A DNA stretch of 64,000 bases, from contig OZ023273.1 in assembly GCA_964007475.1 (NCBI GenBank), positions 30,057,557 to 30,121,556 of the forward strand. Reading direction: 5' to 3'. The DNA is from Hybos culiciformis. Lineage: Eukaryota > Arthropoda > Insecta > Diptera > Hybotidae. The translations under genes were made by a program, and so were the position numbers. How positions within the stretch are numbered: the stretch's first letter is position 1; each line of letters begins with the position of its first letter. Of the stretch, positions 60,001 through 64,000 are shown piece after piece. Under the pieces are notes generated by a model, which saw nothing but the letters and a program-made list of their open reading frames with translations, was not told the origin of the DNA and did no database searches.

Positions 60001-63000
60001 TCAGATGAAAAGAAATAATTTTAAATTAAATAAGACAAAATGTATCATATTTATTTAATGATTCTTCGCGAAAAATCATGCTGTTTTTGTTTTTTGCTTT
60101 TCCAGACAAAATTTTATATATGTATATGAACAGATGTTAAAATTTAAATAACAAAAAAACGAAAAAACTTTAGTGACATATTTTGAACAAACGTAGCACC
60201 TATACAATAAAACAATTTCTATGATAATGTAATATGGGTTAATTAAAACTTTTATTACAGCTTTAAAATAATATTTGAGAAAATGAAACTTTTAATTACA
60301 TTTTGTATACATTTATCTATAGAATATTATTATTTTGCCTTCCATTATTCAATACAAATAAAAAGTTAATTGAATAAATTCCATTTAGAAATTTAATTAA
60401 ACCCATATCATTTTCAAAACATATGTTTATTTTATATTTCATTTTCTAATCAGATTAACTTTCATTGAATTAAATATACTATGTAGCTTTAAGTTTATTA
60501 TTTACTATACTTGTACATATATACTGTGATGGAATGTATAGAAAAGCTTATGAGATTTTATGAAAAACACAAAAAAAATTATACTATTTTGTTTTAAGAT
60601 TTTTATTTTAATATTATTTTATTTTTAGTAATCCTCTGCGTAGTAAGTTTATCTTAATAAGAGCCTAACGAAATCATTTTTGTTAATTGATTCTAACAAA
60701 CACTAATTAATTGATTCTAACAAACACTAATAGTACAGCCAATTAAAGTTGATATATTTATGCATATAAAACATGTAGAAATAATTTTGAAATTTAAGAA
60801 ACAATTCAAAAATTCTTACATTTTGGTTTGTATTATTAGTTTTTAAGCAAAATTAAACCAAGAGGCTAATTTTGCTTATCATCTGATGAACTAATAAGTT
60901 TAAGCAGTTTTTATTGTACAATTATAAGTCTCAGAAAACTATTTGGCAATAGGAAGATTAAATAAAAAATTGGCATTTAATAAAATTCGAAAAGTAATAA
61001 TTTTTGAGTTATTTTTTTCAACAAAACTATAATTTTTGAGCTCACATAATTAGTTAATATTTATTATACAAGTATAGTGTGAAAATTAATTGAATTAATT
61101 GAAGTTCGTCGACTAGTTTGCCTACTCGTTAATCCACTAATAAGATGAACAGACGCGATTAATTGAATTCGCGTATTCTAATCCTGATATATTGAGGCAA
61201 AACTTTGAGAAGAGAAAAACAATTTTTTTAAAAGAAAGATAAATAGTTGACAAGCTGACTATTATAAAATTACACAAAACATAAGGTTATATCATAAATT
61301 AATTTTTTGAGAAAATAGGAGTATTCAAACCGAAAATATCAACAAATATAAAATTATTAAATAAAAACTAAATGATTTGAATATATCATATTTATTGAAA
61401 AACTTTATTATAAATTTATTTTGCAAATTGTAATACCCATGATTATTTAGATGGAAATAAAACGAAATAAAAAAAAATCGTTATAATATAGAAATCGCGT
61501 TTTTCATTAAAAAATTACAATTAGGAATTTCGAATTTATAAAAATTTCTAATTTCCTTTTTTTTAACAATTTTTTTCCAATGTTACAATATATATTAATA
61601 AAAACATTTGTTTTTATAATAAATATCCAAATTATATTTCATAAATATTTTTATTATTAAGAACCGGAAATTAAAATTTTTTAATAAATGTAATATTTTC
61701 CGCATAATAAAACCAATTGTTATTTCGAAGAAAGTCTTATTTCTATTTAATGGTCAATTGATTGGCATTTATTAATTTCTGGTTATTATGGGAAACAAAC
61801 AAAAAAAGGTACACAATTTAAGATATATATAAGAAGCTATTGTCAAATACTTTTTGTGAAGGAATTTAAAGTATCATTTTATTTCTGGACGTAAATTTAT
61901 TACGTATATTAATAATGGTAAACCTAATGTTCCAAATCGTTAACATTAAAATATGATAGACAAATACATTGAGACAATTTTATAACTAGTCAAATCCCTG
62001 CTAGGAATGAAAACTATATTCCACGTAGCCGCAATGGATATATAAAGTTTACACTTTCTATATAATTATTCATATTTTATTAATTTTACTCAAGAATTCT
62101 TATTTTATTTCTTTACAAAAAAAAATTAAAGGAAAACTAAACAATAATATTTTACTTTTTTTTCAAGGGCTTAAAGAAAAGGAAGAATGAAAGGAATAGA
62201 AATAAAACTTTATGTAAATTAGATTCAAAATTATAATAAAATCAAAATTATGTTCAGAAAGCAAGGTATTAAAGCTTCTAAAAAATTTGATAAAACATAA
62301 AATTTGAATATAATGTATTACATTCAATATGTTAAAAAAGAAAAAAAAATGTTATTATAAATTTTAATCAATTTCTCATCAACCTCAATTTTTTTTAGAT
62401 TTTATTCAATAACCTTAGGGAAAAATATTCAATATGTTCATGATTTTGGAGCACATTAAATTTTATTATTATTATATTTATTTTATTTTTATGTTCAATG
62501 AATCAAAATTATTATTTTACAGCAAAAATATACGGTTTGACTTAATCATAAATTTAAATAGATTGAACTATTTTTTTTTTACATATGTACATAGTTAAAT
62601 TTTTTTTATTTCATCCCATTATGAATAAAATTTTTAAACTTTATATTATGCCATTATTTATATTTAACATTTTATTGTATTGTTAAAGAAGCAGCGCAGA
62701 ATTGATAGAATGATATCAAACTGCAAAAAAAACATCTACAGTCGAATTGGCAAAAATTTTTTTATTTTTAATCGATTAACTATTTAAGTAAAAATATTTT
62801 TAACGTAATCTTCGTTGAATAAATACATTTTAAGTTTACACGCAAGTCGTAGATATGCAGCAAGTTCTGCAACAAAGCTTAAAGTATCTATATCAAAATT
62901 AGATATAATACAATGTAAACCTTAAATTCAAAAAGAAATAAACATTCAGTAAAATAATTATTTTTTTTTCTAATTTTTAACAAAAAGAATATTTTCGCAG

Positions 63001-63141
63001 AAAAATTCAGTTTATTTTAATCAATCATAAAATTAAAAAAAAAAAAAATTTACCCAAAATGTCGTTTCTTCTGTTGATGTGACGCTAGTTGTCTATGACA
63101 ATGAAAAGCTCTATCGCAAACATTGCAGGTGAGTGCTTCAT
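50843..63141 (-). CDS. C2H2 zinc-finger protein, last two coding exons (5' part beyond window)
   Basis: Exons 63054-63141 and 50843-51035 join across a 12.0 kb GT-AG intron with matching phase, the split codon forming glycine. The joined protein has two C2H2 fingers with C-x2-C-x12-H-x5-H spacing: C-N-V-C with H-Q-Q-K-K-R-H, then C-S-G-C with H-K-E-E-F-E-H. A short acidic/serine tail ending M-E-R-L-L follows. H-x5-H spacing is typical of matrin/U1-like or JAZ-type fingers as well as some DNA-binding ones, so the target could be DNA or RNA. I do not recognise the specific family. The gene begins to the right of the window. Confidence 0.85.
52836..53350. mobile_element. MITE with TAA target duplication and AGGAGCGTCCACA ends
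   Basis: 515 bp; AGGAGCGTCCACACATGCGT at the left pairs imperfectly with the right end ACGCATATGTGGACGCTCCT. TAA flanks both sides (52833-52835 and 53351-53353). The GTGTGGAC motif recurs subterminally on both sides along with GAAATTTCGT/ACGAAATTTC. Non-coding, PIF/Harbinger-like by target (inference). Confidence 0.87.
60683..60730. repeat. Perfect 24-bp tandem duplication
   Basis: Two identical units starting TTAATTGATTC and ending AAACACTAA, at 60683-60706 and 60707-60730. Confidence 0.93.
63054..63141 (-). CDS. Zinc-finger gene, penultimate coding exon
   Basis: 88 nt, enters with two bases of a codon and leaves with two. Encodes E-A-L-T-C-N-V-C-D-R-A-F, then H-R-Q-L-A-S-H-Q-Q-K-K-R-H-F. 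Acceptor TTTTACAG, donor GTAAAT. Too short for ORF-length detection but motif-complete. Confidence 0.85.
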
Positions 63142-64000
63142 CTGTAAAATATTTATATTAAAAATTAAAATTAAATTTTATTAATAAATTTGATTTAAAA
63201 AAAAAAAGTAATATTAATGCCATTAATTTCATGGGAATAAAATTCCTTTGCAAAGGTTTTATTTAATATAAAAAAGAAACTTATTAACAAAATTAATTTT
63301 TTTTTTTTTCCTTTTTTGTAAAAAAAATTTCGTAAAATTTATTAAGTTTTTATTATATTTTAGCATGATATTATTTTTCTTTTAGAATGACGGTACGAAT
63401 AATCAAAATTATTTAATGATTTTCTTTTTTTATATTCTGGAAGTCGTGTATAAATGTGGTGGGTCGAAAAATTTAAAAATAAACTTGACAATAAAATTTC
63501 AAATTGAATTGCATAGAAATAAAGTTTATTTAATTTGTTTTCTTATTTTTTGCTATATATAATGAAAAAGAAAATTATTAAATTTGCGACAGGAAAAACG
63601 TAAGAAAATTTATTTTAGGTTAAAGAAGTTTTGAAGGTTGAATATTTCTAAATAATATCCCTCAAAAACGCACATAAAATTAATTTCAATAAAAACAATT
63701 TGCACGTTATCGTTTTTAAGTCCGTTACGTGAGCTCTATGAAAAACTTATGTATTTTTAATAAAAGTTAATTAAAAAACCCAGCGGTGCTTATAAATAGT
63801 ATTATTTGTACAACACTCACACTTTATTTCAATACAAGTCACTACGATAACAAATTTAACTGAAATCGTTAAATAATTTACAAATTTCATTCCAGGACAT
63901 TAAGGATTTATGAAATTTTCTACAAAAAAAGTACTTAAATTCATATTTTTCCAATTTTTAATTAAAATAAAAATAATTAATTTCAAGAAAAATTTGATTT
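63142..64000. other. Intron/upstream sequence of the zinc-finger gene at the window edge
   Basis: AT-rich with long T and A runs; no additional exon recognised. The preceding exon should lie beyond 64000. Confidence 0.5.

Larger units (their letters stand above)
51036..63053. other. Zinc-finger gene intron (12 kb)
   Basis: Very long AT-rich intron. It holds the inverted-repeat element at 52836-53350 and a 24-bp tandem duplication at 60683-60730. GC-richer patches near 57370-57450 and 58010-58075 match nothing I recognise. No exon with splice sites and motifs was found. Confidence 0.6.

Overview
This is a 64 kb stretch of a very AT-rich animal nuclear genome, almost certainly an insect. The genes have introns of up to 12 kb with GT-AG junctions. 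The translated proteins look insect-like: the Fmr1 product reads most like the fly FMR1 protein as I remember it, and there is a fragment of the insect chemoreceptor superfamily. I cannot fix the order or species. Most of the sequence is non-coding, with many small inverted-repeat transposons (MITE and foldback types) and two or three generations of non-LTR retrotransposon remains.

Layout. 0.8-16.3 kb, minus strand: a complete eight-exon alpha-carbonic anhydrase (365 aa) with a signal peptide, an intact zinc site and a highly charged C-terminal extension. Its first intron (7.6 kb) holds an iterated repeat array, an 8-bp minisatellite and an old dispersed repeat. 16.3-24.3 kb: intergenic. It holds a 5'-truncated non-LTR retrotransposon with an open 734-codon reverse-transcriptase ORF, nested inside an older repeat whose empty copy lies at 13.7 kb. 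Downstream of it are three small inverted-repeat elements, one hAT-like and one with extreme poly-G runs. 24.3-37.4 kb, plus strand: a complete eleven-exon Fmr1 orthologue (637 aa). All exon phases join cleanly, but the first intron has to use a GC donor. Its introns carry at least five inverted-repeat elements and a reverse-transcriptase vestige. 37.4-50.8 kb: mostly empty. It has a 693-bp palindrome, a 225-aa chemoreceptor fragment (minus), a cluster of palindromes at 42.9-43.7 kb and a frameshifted reverse-transcriptase fossil at 46 kb. 50.8-64 kb, minus strand: the last two coding exons of a C2H2 zinc-finger gene separated by a 12 kb intron. The gene continues past the right edge.

The host genes have unrelated functions (CO2 hydration at the cell surface; neuronal mRNA translation control; DNA/RNA-binding zinc finger; chemoreception) and I see no sign that they work together. 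The most interesting material is structural. There are two foldback families, each present twice, with inferable target-site duplications. There is a datable nested insertion with an empty site, a long palindrome able to form a hairpin RNA, and the GC-AG intron in Fmr1. I found no CRISPR array, tRNA, rRNA or bacterial-type operon.
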